Source: an uncultured Fluviicola sp. (lineage in GTDB: Bacteria > Bacteroidota > Bacteroidia > Flavobacteriales > Crocinitomicaceae). Taken from it: a DNA stretch of 64,000 nucleotides. Position numbers and translations under genes: made by a program. Positions 33,292 through 43,000 of the stretch are shown piece after piece; the stretch's first letter is position 1, and each line of letters begins with the position of its first letter. Where the stretch lies: assembly GCF_946478805.1 (NCBI RefSeq), contig NZ_CAMLDC010000021.1, positions 1 to 64,000 on the forward strand, in the 5' to 3' direction. The notes under the pieces are model-generated. The model saw only the letters and a list, made by a program, of their open reading frames with translations, did not search any database and was not told where the DNA came from.

Positions 33292-35382
33292 ATGGCAGAT
33301 ACTCTTTCGAAGACCATGAAATCTACTATTAAGACAAGTAAAGATGTTTTGTTAAAAGCCTTTCGTTTGATGGCTACAGCTAAAACATTAGCAGAAAAAT
33401 ATGAAGCAAACAAAGAAGTTACTGCGAAATACGTGCACGCTACTTCCAGAGGTCATGAAGCAATTCAATTAGCTGTTGGTTTACAGTTGAAACCGCAGGA
33501 CTGGGTGTCTCCATATTATCGTGATGATAGTATTCTGTTAGGAATTGGAATGACTCCATATGAGTTGATGCTCCAGGTTTTTGCAAAAAAAGATGATCCG
33601 TTTTCGGGTGGTAGAACTTATTATTCGCATCCTTCCCTAAAAAGAGATGACATGCCTAAAATTCCTCATCAGTCATCTGCTACGGGAATGCAGGCAATTC
33701 CTACAACCGGAATTGCAATGGGTATTCAATACAAGGAGAAAACAGGAATTGCAGAAGATTATAACGGGGAGAATCCGATTGTAGTTTGTTCTTTAGGGGA
33801 CGCATCTTGTACTGAAGGAGAAGTTTCGGAAGCCTTCCAGATGGCAGCACTTAAACAATTTCCAATTGTTTATCTGGTTCAGGATAATGGATGGGATATT
33901 TCTGCAAATGCAACAGAAACAAGAGCTCAGGATATTACACATTATGCCCAAGGATTTAAAGGAATCGAAGTAAGAACTATTGATGGTAGTGACTTTGATT
34001 TATCCTTTCAAACAGTTCAAGAAGTCTTTGAGATCGTCAGAAAAGAAAGAAGACCTTTTATCATTCATGCGAAAGTTCCCTTATTGGGGCATCATACCTC
34101 GGGTGTTAGGAAAGAATGGTACCGTGATGATTTGGAAGAGGCGGCAACCAGAGATCCTTACCCGAAATTGAAGGAGATTATTCGTGAACTGGAGGGTGAA
34201 GCGGAACTAATCAATGTTGAGGCGGAGGTTCGAAAATTGGTGGATGAAGAGTACGATAAGGCGTTGAATGCAGAGGATCCGATTCCATCCAGTGTTACGG
34301 ACTTTATTTTTGCTCCAACACCAATTACGGAGGAAAAAGGAGAGAGAGAACCGGCCGGAAAGAAAAAAACGGTCATGGTTGATAGTGCTTTATTTGCTGT
34401 GCGTGAAATTATGTCGCAACATCCGGAAGCTTTACTTTATGGACAAGATGTTGGTGGTCGACTGGGAGGAGTTTTCAGGGAGGCTGCAACACTCGCTCAG
34501 ACGTTTGGAGACGACCGTGTTTTTAATACACCGATTCAAGAAGCATTTATTATCGGATCAACAGTTGGAATGTCGGCTGTAGGACTAAAACCTTTTGTGG
34601 AGGTTCAATTTGCAGATTACATTTGGCCGGGACTAAATCAGTTGTTTACTGAGGTTTCGCGTTCCAATTATTTGTCCAATGGGAAATGGCCGGTTAGCTG
34701 TGTCGTTCGGGTTCCGATTGGAGCTTATGGTTCAGGTGGGCCTTACCATTCTTCAAGTGTGGAATCTGTATTGGCAAATATTCGCGGAATAAAAGTCGTT
34801 TATCCATCTACAGGTGCTGATTTGAAAGGGTTATTGAAAGCAGCTTATTATGATCCGAATCCTGTTGTGATTTTAGAGCATAAAGGGTTGTACTGGTCTA
34901 AAATTCCGGGGACGGAAGGAGCAATGTCCATAGAACCGGATGAAGATTATATCATTCCGATTGGAAAAGCGCGTATTGTTCAGGAGGCTTCGGAACCAGC
35001 AATTGGGAACGGAGAGTCTTGTGTAGTCATTACCTATGGACGCGGGGTTTACTGGACTTTAGAAGCTTCAAAACAGTTTGAAGGGAAAGTGGAGATTTTG
35101 GATTTGCGATCGATCAATCCATTGGATATGGAGGCGGTTTCTGCTTCTGTTGAAAAGCATGGAAAGGTTCTATTGGTAACCGAGGAATCCGTTGAGGCAT
35201 CTTTCACACTTGGTTTGGCAGGACGAATTCAAAGAGACTGTTTTCAGTCGTTGGACGCTCCGATTGGCTTGGTGGGTGCGATCGATACTCCGGCAATCCC
35301 ATTGAATTCAACATTGGAAGCTGAGCTATTGCCGAATGCAGATAAGGTGAAAACTGCCCTTGAAAAATTGTTAAATTATTAA
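33292..35382 (+). CDS. Branched-chain 2-oxoacid dehydrogenase E1, fused alpha and beta subunits
   Basis: 696 residues. The alpha part (1 to about 345) carries the thiamine diphosphate motif GDASCTEGEVSEAFQMAALKQFPIVYLVQDNGWDIS (residues about 168-205). The beta part (about 363 to the end) starts VMVDSALFAVREIMSQHPEALLYGQDVG and holds FVEVQFADYIWPGLNQL and a transketolase C-terminal domain (YGRGVYWTLEAS). The enzyme decarboxylates 2-oxo acids from Val, Leu and Ile, feeding acyl-CoA and branched fatty-acid precursors. The fusion is usual in Bacteroidota. E2 and E3 are not in the window. The next gene follows after 3 bp. Confidence 0.93.
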   Translation: MADTLSKTMKSTIKTSKDVLLKAFRLMATAKTLAEKYEANKEVTAKYVHATSRGHEAIQLAVGLQLKPQDWVSPYYRDDSILLGIGMTPYELMLQVFAKKDDPFSGGRTYYSHPSLKRDDMPKIPHQSSATGMQAIPTTGIAMGIQYKEKTGIAEDYNGENPIVVCSLGDASCTEGEVSEAFQMAALKQFPIVYLVQDNGWDISANATETRAQDITHYAQGFKGIEVRTIDGSDFDLSFQTVQEVFEIVRKERRPFIIHAKVPLLGHHTSGVRKEWYRDDLEEAATRDPYPKLKEIIRELEGEAELINVEAEVRKLVDEEYDKALNAEDPIPSSVTDFIFAPTPITEEKGEREPAGKKKTVMVDSALFAVREIMSQHPEALLYGQDVGGRLGGVFREAATLAQTFGDDRVFNTPIQEAFIIGSTVGMSAVGLKPFVEVQFADYIWPGLNQLFTEVSRSNYLSNGKWPVSCVVRVPIGAYGSGGPYHSSSVESVLANIRGIKVVYPSTGADLKGLLKAAYYDPNPVVILEHKGLYWSKIPGTEGAMSIEPDEDYIIPIGKARIVQEASEPAIGNGESCVVITYGRGVYWTLEASKQFEGKVEILDLRSINPLDMEAVSASVEKHGKVLLVTEESVEASFTLGLAGRIQRDCFQSLDAPIGLVGAIDTPAIPLNSTLEAELLPNADKVKTALEKLLNY

Positions 35383-35385
35383 TAC

Positions 35386-36036
35386 ATGAACCAAAACCAT
35401 CCACCCAGAATCAAAGCAATGTTAAGCCGTATGGAATTGGTTAAGACTGATTTTTCAGGAATAACCATGTCTATTTCACTTGATGGAAATGTTAAAAACT
35501 TGCCTGAAACGCATGAGCTCAAGTCTTCTATAACATCTGAAGATACGAAGCAGTTATTAACTGCTTTAAATGATGCTTTTTCAAAACAGGATTTGGCCCG
35601 TGTGACTGCCTTATACTCTTATGCTGTTTTGTTTCCTGAAAAGGACCAGGAAGAAATCAGGCAGGAAATTATCCAGGATTTCGGGATTTATATTAATGGA
35701 CTAAAAAATGAAACTGAAGTAAATGAAATGTTCCTACACCCCGGATTTTCAAGTTTGGTTACCGGTTTAAATGAGAAAGGGATAACGGATTTACAGTTTA
35801 AAATGTTCTCACGCTACCATTTGGAGGATAAAACTTCTGTCGGCAAGCGTATTGCAACCATTCAAAAAAACTTACCCTTAACTGCGGAGCAAAAAGAAGA
35901 AGTTCTCAATTATATCAGGGAAATTAGATCTGAGAATGACAAAATTGAGAAGAAAGATCATACCAAAACAATTATTCTAATCGTTCTAACGGTTGTATTG
36001 TTGTTAATCCGGCTTGCATTGCGAATGCGCAGATAG
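35386..36036 (+). CDS. Hypothetical C-terminally anchored protein
   Basis: 216 residues. Mostly helical cytoplasmic part with no recognised domain, ending in a single hydrophobic segment (TIILIVLTVVLLLIRLAL, about 193-210) and a basic tail RMRR, as in tail-anchored proteins. It begins 3 bp after the stop of the branched-chain E1 gene, so it is probably translated from that transcript. A functional link to the dehydrogenase is only suggested by position. Confidence 0.7.
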   Translation: MNQNHPPRIKAMLSRMELVKTDFSGITMSISLDGNVKNLPETHELKSSITSEDTKQLLTALNDAFSKQDLARVTALYSYAVLFPEKDQEEIRQEIIQDFGIYINGLKNETEVNEMFLHPGFSSLVTGLNEKGITDLQFKMFSRYHLEDKTSVGKRIATIQKNLPLTAEQKEEVLNYIREIRSENDKIEKKDHTKTIILIVLTVVLLLIRLALRMRR

Positions 36037-36124
36037 TAACTTGTAAACACATCGTGTTTTATAATTAATTCCGAATCAACAGAAACCGATTCCGGAAGGC
36101 CTTACCTTTATATTGAGTAAGTCT

Positions 36125-37048
36125 ATGAAAATCGGAAGCATACATACCATTGGCGCAATCGCACAATTCTTGGGTAGGGAAGTCGTTGGGGATGAATCAT
36201 TGACCGTTACCGGAATCAATGAAATTCATCGCGTTGAGCCAGGTGATTTGGTGTTTGTCGACCATCCTAAATATTATGAAAAAGCCCTCAATTCTGCGGC
36301 TACATTTATCCTGATTGACAGGGAAGTTCCTGTTCCTGAAGGAAAAGCATTGATTATTTCGCCGGCTCCGTTCGATGATTACAACAAGCTGACTAAAAAG
36401 TTTGCACCTTATCGTCCGCAAATGTCGATGACAGGTGAAAATTGCCAGATTGCCGATTCGGCACATCTTTCCCCGAATTGTTTTATAGGACATGATGTTA
36501 TTGTCGGAGAAAATGTAATCATTCATCCGGGAGCTTATATTGGCGATGGAACGGTGATCGAAGACAATGTGATTATCGGACCCAATGCGGTAATCGGTCA
36601 TTATGCCTTTTATTATAAAAAGAAGCCTTCCGGTTACGACAGGATGCATAGTTGTGGCTTCGTTTACATTGAGAAAAATGTGGAAATAGGAGCGGGATCA
36701 ACCATTGATGCCGGAGTCAGCTCAATTACCCGGATAGGTGAAGGAACCAAAATTGATAACCTGGTTCAAATAGGTCATGATACTGTCATTGGCAAGAATT
36801 GTCTTTTCGCATCCCAGGTAGGGATTGCCGGCTGTTGTGATATTGGTGACAATGTCACTTTATGGGGACAGGTTGGCTGCGCATCTGGAATAACAATCGG
36901 AGATGGTGTTGTTGTTTTGGCTCAGTCCGGTATCGGAAAAACACTGGAAGCCGGAAAAGTCTATTTCGGAAGTCCCTGTGATGAGTCGAAAATAAAAATG
37001 CGAGAACTTATTGTTTTGAAAAACCTTGCAGAAGCGAAAAACAAGTAA
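36125..37048 (+). CDS. LpxD-like UDP-acylglucosamine N-acyltransferase
   Basis: 307 residues from the ATG at 36125; an in-frame TTG lies 12 bases upstream. An N-terminal LpxD-type domain (GSIHTIGAIAQFLGREVVGDESLTVTGINEIHRVEPGDLVFVDHPKYYEKAL) is followed by left-handed beta-helix hexapeptide repeats (about 105-285). The segment NLVQIGHDTVIG keeps the His that acts as base in LpxD. The protein is shorter than E. coli LpxD; many Bacteroidota have a second, shorter paralog like this, so it may not be the main lipid A enzyme. Its stop overlaps the next start by one base. Confidence 0.85.
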   Translation: MKIGSIHTIGAIAQFLGREVVGDESLTVTGINEIHRVEPGDLVFVDHPKYYEKALNSAATFILIDREVPVPEGKALIISPAPFDDYNKLTKKFAPYRPQMSMTGENCQIADSAHLSPNCFIGHDVIVGENVIIHPGAYIGDGTVIEDNVIIGPNAVIGHYAFYYKKKPSGYDRMHSCGFVYIEKNVEIGAGSTIDAGVSSITRIGEGTKIDNLVQIGHDTVIGKNCLFASQVGIAGCCDIGDNVTLWGQVGCASGITIGDGVVVLAQSGIGKTLEAGKVYFGSPCDESKIKMRELIVLKNLAEAKNK

Positions 37049-38295
37049 TGAAATTTGAAGCCCGCATAGCGAATCTGGAATCACAAGTTGAATTAGGGGA
37101 ATTTCGCCTGAATTCTCTTTTGGAGCTAACGAGAGCTATTGCAGTCAATCAAAGTATCGAACAGATTGTCCGGTTGTTTGAATATGTCATGCGTGAGCAA
37201 TTGGGTTTTGATCATTTCCTGCTTTTTAATAAAGAAAATCAATGGAGTCCGCTTTTAAAAGTGGGACTGAAAAGTAAAGTCAAGGATATTTCAGTAGAAA
37301 AGGAATTATACCGTTTTCGGGATATTACGGTCATTGAATCCAGTTATTCGGCAATAATCGATGAATTTGATATCATCGTTCCCGTTTTTCATAAAGATAA
37401 ACCACTGGCTTATCTGTTAATTGCAGGTATTGAAGGCTCAGGTATGAAGAAGTCGGAGACATTGGCTGATATGCGTTTTGTCCAAACGCTTACCAACATG
37501 GTTGTTATGGCGATTGAAAACAAACGGATGGCGAGGGAAGAACTGAAAAGGGAGCGTTTGAAAAAGGAATTGGAGGTTGCTTCGGAAATGCAGAAGTTGC
37601 TCTTTCCGTCGGATTTGCCTTCGAATAAGCAGATGGACATTTCTGCCAAGTACATTCCACGACATGAAGTTGGCGGTGACTATTACGATTTTATTCCGCT
37701 TGGAGACAATAAATACGTGATCTGTATTGCTGACGTGAGTGGAAAAGGAATCAGTGCGGCGATGCTTATGGCAAATTTTCAGGCCACTATCCGGACATTC
37801 TATTCAACGGTTCACCAAATACGGCCTTTTTCTCTGGAGTTCCTGATTGAGGAGCTGAATAAGAAAGTGATGACAAGCGCAAAAGGCGAAAAATTTATCA
37901 CTTTTTTTATTGCTGTTTATGATGCTGAAACACGCGAGCTGAATTACGTAAACGCGGGACACAATCAACCGATTATCACCAATGGTAAAGAAAAGAAACT
38001 ATTAGACATCGGATGCGTTGGTTTGGGTATGTTTGATGAGATGCCCTTCATCCAGGTTGGTCAAGAAGTACTTAAACCCAATACAACCCTGATCCTTTAT
38101 ACGGATGGAGTGGTGGAATTGGAAGATGAAAAAAATTGTCATTTTGAGTTGGAACGTTTGATAAAAATCTATCATAATTTCTACCGCCTGAGTATGGAAG
38201 ATATGAATAATATCGTGTTCTCAAAATTGGATGAATGGCGCGGAAACAGAAAGCTGGTGGACGATACCGCAATCTTTTCATGCAGATTCTTCTAG
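37048..38295 (+). CDS. GAF domain-containing PP2C (SpoIIE/RsbU-type) phosphatase
   Basis: 415 residues. An N-terminal helix, a GAF-like sensor domain (about 20-165) and a coiled linker (KRERLKKELEVASEMQKLLFPSDLP) lead to a SpoIIE-type PP2C domain with GGDYYDFIPL, ICIADVSGKGISAAMLMA, NAGHNQPII, ILYTDGVVE and DDTAIF, which supply the metal-binding Asp residues. It should dephosphorylate a phospho-Ser/Thr protein such as a STAS domain factor; one is encoded at 17990. Its start overlaps the stop of the LpxD-like gene (TAATG). Confidence 0.92.
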   Translation: MKFEARIANLESQVELGEFRLNSLLELTRAIAVNQSIEQIVRLFEYVMREQLGFDHFLLFNKENQWSPLLKVGLKSKVKDISVEKELYRFRDITVIESSYSAIIDEFDIIVPVFHKDKPLAYLLIAGIEGSGMKKSETLADMRFVQTLTNMVVMAIENKRMAREELKRERLKKELEVASEMQKLLFPSDLPSNKQMDISAKYIPRHEVGGDYYDFIPLGDNKYVICIADVSGKGISAAMLMANFQATIRTFYSTVHQIRPFSLEFLIEELNKKVMTSAKGEKFITFFIAVYDAETRELNYVNAGHNQPIITNGKEKKLLDIGCVGLGMFDEMPFIQVGQEVLKPNTTLILYTDGVVELEDEKNCHFELERLIKIYHNFYRLSMEDMNNIVFSKLDEWRGNRKLVDDTAIFSCRFF

Positions 38296-38303
38296 TCTTT
38301 TGC

Positions 38304-38311
38304 TACATTTG
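38304..38311 (+). promoter_or_regulatory. TAnnTTTG promoter
   Basis: TACATTTG, 15 nt before the ATG at 38327; it sets the start of the next gene after the PP2C stop codon. Confidence 0.5.
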
Positions 38312-38326
38312 TACAAAAATCTAAAA

Positions 38327-39928
38327 ATGAAAATAATCAATTTAACACTCCTATTTTTATTTGGTACTCTTTCCCTGTTTGCTCAGGATGAGGTTCAATT
38401 ACCCTCTGAAGTGAAAATTACTAAAAGTGATCCCTATCCTGTTGTCGATTCAAGAGATAAAAGTTACTATTCTTTAGGTAACGGTGAAGTCCTGAGTATC
38501 AAGATGAAAATGAAAGGTGGCTTGACATTTATTTTGCAGAAATTTTCAGGAAGCAATTTGAACCAGGAGGCAACTCGTTCATCGATTCTTCCTATTGAGA
38601 AAGGAACTGCTTATGAAGGGATCAAGCGTTTTGGAAATGTTTTCTATATCCTATTTTCTAAGAAGACAGAGGGAAATGGAGTTACCTTATATGCTCAGGA
38701 ATTAAGTACTGAAAGTTTAGAGTTCGTCGGGACGGAAAAAGAACTGTTTACGATGGAAAACCCGGAAAACTCAGTTCCTTTTGGAGGAATTGTTGTCAGT
38801 AAAATGACCTTCGCACGATTTTCTTTTGATTTATCAAGTGATGGTTCCATGATGGTGGTTAGTTACAGGAAAAAACCGAAGGTAAAGGATGATTCCAGTA
38901 ATAACGATATCATTGGGATGTATGCATTTGATTCTGAAATGAAGAAAATTTGGGGAAATGAGTATGAAATGCCCTATACCGAAAGTTTAATGGATAATTT
39001 GGATTTCACATTGGATTCAGATGGAAACGGTTACTTTTTGATTAGAAAATACAAAGAAGAAGTTACTCGTAAAAACAGGGAGTCTGCTGATAACGTAAGT
39101 TTAGCGATCCTTATCACGAATTCAGATGGAGGCTTGAATGAAGTTGAGTTCAGCCTTGGAGAATACCTGATTGATGGCGTTTTCATGAAAGAAAACAAAG
39201 AAGGAAATATCATCTGTGCCGGATATTATCGCAAACCGAAATCGTATGGTGCTGACGGAGCCTTTGTTTCCATACTTGATAGTAAAGGAAATTTAAAGAG
39301 TCCTAAATTTTACGAGTTTTCTCTTGATTTTATTAAGAAATACGAAAAGATTTCCAATAGAAGACAGGAAAAAATGGCTAAAGCGGATGAGAGTGGTAAA
39401 TTGGCTATGACGAATCTGGTAATGCGTGACATTCGGGTGTTGGAAGATGGAGGAATTGTATTGGGAGGTGAAATCTACTATGTTACGAGCACCACAGATC
39501 CGAAAACAGGACGTACAACCTATACTTATCATTATGAAGATGTGGTATTGGTTAAAATTAACAGTGATGGAGAGTTGGGATGGATGGAGAAGTTTCACAA
39601 GGTATCCCTTAGAGAATCATACAGATTGTTTGTTTCCGCAAAGTATACCTACGTATTGTTTTTAGACGCATTGAGAAACGCATCCATGACGGAGGACGGA
39701 AATATTGCCAATCCGGTTAAGGGAGATTATGTTACGGCGCATAGAGTTGATAATACAACTGGAGAAAGAAAATATTTACCACTTTTCGATTGGAGAAAAA
39801 TAGATGGAACCACGGTTTACCAGTATGCATTGAACCGTGTTATTCCCTTGACGGATAATTCATTCGCTATTGAGCTTTATATCAAGCATAAAAGTGATAT
39901 GATGTTCAAAGTAGAGTTTGAGGAGTGA
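38327..39928 (+). CDS. Hypothetical exported protein, possible beta-propeller
   Basis: 533 residues from the ATG at 38327, preferred over an in-frame start inside the PP2C gene because it begins a signal peptide (IINLTLLFLFGTLSLFAQ). The mature chain is made of many beta strands with repeated patterns of the sort FDLSSDGSMMVVSYRK, FTLDSDGNGYFLIRKY and RVLEDGGIVLGGEIYYVTS, as in beta-propeller proteins. No family name can be given. It has its own promoter and a terminator-like hairpin after it. Confidence 0.75.
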   Translation: MKIINLTLLFLFGTLSLFAQDEVQLPSEVKITKSDPYPVVDSRDKSYYSLGNGEVLSIKMKMKGGLTFILQKFSGSNLNQEATRSSILPIEKGTAYEGIKRFGNVFYILFSKKTEGNGVTLYAQELSTESLEFVGTEKELFTMENPENSVPFGGIVVSKMTFARFSFDLSSDGSMMVVSYRKKPKVKDDSSNNDIIGMYAFDSEMKKIWGNEYEMPYTESLMDNLDFTLDSDGNGYFLIRKYKEEVTRKNRESADNVSLAILITNSDGGLNEVEFSLGEYLIDGVFMKENKEGNIICAGYYRKPKSYGADGAFVSILDSKGNLKSPKFYEFSLDFIKKYEKISNRRQEKMAKADESGKLAMTNLVMRDIRVLEDGGIVLGGEIYYVTSTTDPKTGRTTYTYHYEDVVLVKINSDGELGWMEKFHKVSLRESYRLFVSAKYTYVLFLDALRNASMTEDGNIANPVKGDYVTAHRVDNTTGERKYLPLFDWRKIDGTTVYQYALNRVIPLTDNSFAIELYIKHKSDMMFKVEFEE

Positions 39929-39946
39929 TTAAATGGATGTTTTTTT

Positions 39947-39982
39947 ATGAAGGCCGTTTTGAAAGCGTTGGTCTTCATAAAA
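39947..39982 (+). terminator. Terminator-like hairpin
   Basis: ATGAAGGCC (39947-39955) pairs with GGTCTTCAT (39970-39978) with one G-T pair, followed by A-rich sequence on the plus strand and preceded by a T-run, so it could also serve the minus-strand porU2 gene. Confidence 0.4.
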
Positions 39983-40038
39983 AGCATTCCTCTTAGACTG
40001 CACTGCCGTTTGTCTTTTATCAAAAGCGATGCTTTTTC

Positions 40039-43000
40039 TTACCGCATCAAATACATTTTTCCGAAATTCTTTTTGAAGTATTGATCTGCCCCTGAATCAC
40101 GGTGTTTGATGTCTTGTCCTTGAATCCGGGCTTTCACCTGGTACAAGTAAACTCCATTGGCAAGCGGGTCTCCAAATTCATCTTTTCCGTCCCACGCATA
40201 TTCCGAAATATTTCTACCGATTCGGATCAATCCCAGTTCATCTTCCGTAATTTCCCGGATGACACGCCCCGATACAGTCATGATTTGTATGATGATATCG
40301 TCCGGGACTTCCGTACCTGTCAATGTAAATACAAAGCGCGTGCTGGTTGAGAACGGGTTGGGATAATTCATCATTTGAGTAATGGATGATTCCCGGATTA
40401 CTTCAAAACTGACCCTATACTCATAATCTCCAGAGACATTCCCGGATCGGTCTGTTCCCTGAACAAAAAGCTGATAGATTCCGTCACTTAAGAATTCCTT
40501 GGGATAAACAATTTTGAATTTCAAATTTGATCCGGTAGCAGGGTACCATTGCATAACTGTGTTCCCGTTCGCATCCATAAAGGGAATTCGTTTTTGAATT
40601 CCGTCCGGTCCGGTGAGGTAAATTCCAAAAAGAGTGGTGTCTGAACTACTGTCCATTACCAAATAAGGGTTGTCATCTTTCAAAGTGATCAGGATCTCAC
40701 TTGTCGGGTCGATAATGTCTCCGTTTAGAATATGCTGTCCATTGAAGGTCACATCCAGAATGGGGTTCTTATTGTCTTCCACCACAAAAACAGGAAGTTG
40801 CAGAATATTATTGTAATGGTATTGCTCCAGTTGATCAGTCTGAACTGTTGAGCCATTTATGTATGGATTGATTTCCATCCATAGGATATTATAACCGGGT
40901 TGTCCAATTGAATTAAACTGGATTGTATCTCTAAGCACCTGATGAATAAGTAGGGAATCTTGTCTTGGATAAGGAACAATATGTTTAATGTGCTGCTGAT
41001 CCTCCAACCAATAATCTACAAGTAACGAATCCATATCAAATTCACTGACGTTTACAACATCTACCGCAAAACTGAAACTTTGCCCTTCATACAAGGTATC
41101 GCCGCTTACTGATGCGTAATATCCGGATGATCCATCAATTGCAGCTTCTGGAACGGGTTGATAAAGAACATGGAGACGATCGATCTGAGCAGGAGTCAGG
41201 TTGGTCTTGTCGGAATTGTAAATTCCAATTCTAATCCTCGGATAGATAGTTGCATCAATCAAGTTATTCAAGTTGATGATTGAATCCAGGGGAGTGAATA
41301 CGGTGTCAATGGTACCGATCAGATCGTTTGTAACACTGTATTTTTCTATGAATATGCGAACACTGTCTGTTGAAGGTGATTCAAGTGAGTCTCTTCTCCA
41401 ATACAAGGTCTCCCATTCAAAAGCTGGTCCGATTTGAGGTGTTTTTTCGACGCCTGCATAATCTGGTTTGTAGATGTTGGCATTAATTTGTAATCGTGGT
41501 CCGTCTTCTAATGTACCTGTCATAACGACCACATCCTGTGGCCATATTTTTATTTGGTTATAAGAAGTAGTTCCTTTTTTAAAGAAAACTGCGAATGGTT
41601 TTTCTTGGTTTGAATTATTAATTTGAGGAAAACCTAGATTTTGGAACATAGTATATGTAGAAGGCGCAAGCACGTCCCAAGAATTATAGAGGGTCTGAGC
41701 AGGTGTATAAATAACGACATAATTGCTGTCAGGAATTCCATTGGTAATCATGTTTTGGAAATTCGCCATAGATGAGGCATCTGTCTGACTGAACATAAAC
41801 CATTTTTCAAAACGAGGTCTACATCCTCCATTATTGTTCAAGTTTCCAAAATCCATGGATGGATCATCATTACTATTGGAAGGAGTTCCATTTCCACATC
41901 CCGGGCAATGCGTTTTCCAGGGTTCCAATGTTGTTGGATCTAAAACTCCAACATAGATATATGGTATTTCACCGCAGGTAGCATATTCTACCAAATCATT
42001 ATCCAATGACCAAGAGTTAAAAACAGAATAAAAATCGAATACATCAATCGTTACTTTATGTAACTCATTCGGAACAAAATCTCTTGTCCTATTTGAACGG
42101 TTGTAATTGATGCTTGAAAACGAGTTGTTCTTAAACTGGAAAAAATGATCTTGGCCCCAACCGCGTTTTCCGGGAATGTATTGAAATGAAAATTCTGACC
42201 AATTGGGAACAGTACTGTCAACTGCAACTCTCCAAAAGTAAACTGTACTGTCAGTACATGTTAATGGGAAAGGGGAGCCGAAGGCAGAAAGCCATTGATT
42301 GGGTTGAACGCTTTTTACTCCGCCAAGTCCGGTTACGGAAAAGCGTCTCAATTCCGGGCTGTCGTAAGTATCCGTGGTGTCCAGCTCGAAACGATAGGTC
42401 CTCATTCCCGCAATCGGATTGATGGTGGATGCTTTTACGGTTATGGTATCATAAGGAATTACTGCATAATTGTAAGGCCAGATCGGAAGCATTCCATCAA
42501 TATTCAAAAAGAAGTTGGCACTTGCCTGGTTGTTTGAGATCTCTTCAAATTGTTCCGGGTAAAAATTGGGGATATCGACGGAAACGTTAAAGGTATTGAC
42601 TCCTGCACTGATTGCAGCTTCCAATGGGAATTTTCGCTTGATAATCGTGTCGTAATTCAATCGCGGTAAGAACAGAGTCTTTACTGAGTCGACAGATGTT
42701 CCCGGGAAATTTCTTCTAATTTCAACATAAACCGGAGACTTGATTGATTTTCCCAAATTGCGAATGGTGAAGGTAAGTTCGACACTGTCGACAGATAAAT
42801 TCACGTTACTTGGGCTGAGACTCAAATCAGCAACTTGAATATCGATTTCAGGAGCGGTGCTGTAATTCACTTTGAGCATCGGGTCTCCATGAAGTGTCAT
42901 CTGGGTACAAGCAGATTCATAGAAAACAATTCCGTCCGTTATTATCGGAGTATATTGATCGTAAATGTGTTTGATCGTGCTTTTGATTTGGGAGCCAAAG

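Noticed and set aside
36113..36124. TTG start for the LpxD-like gene
   Set aside because: An ATG 12 bases downstream gives the usual N-terminus, and the family does not need the extra residues.
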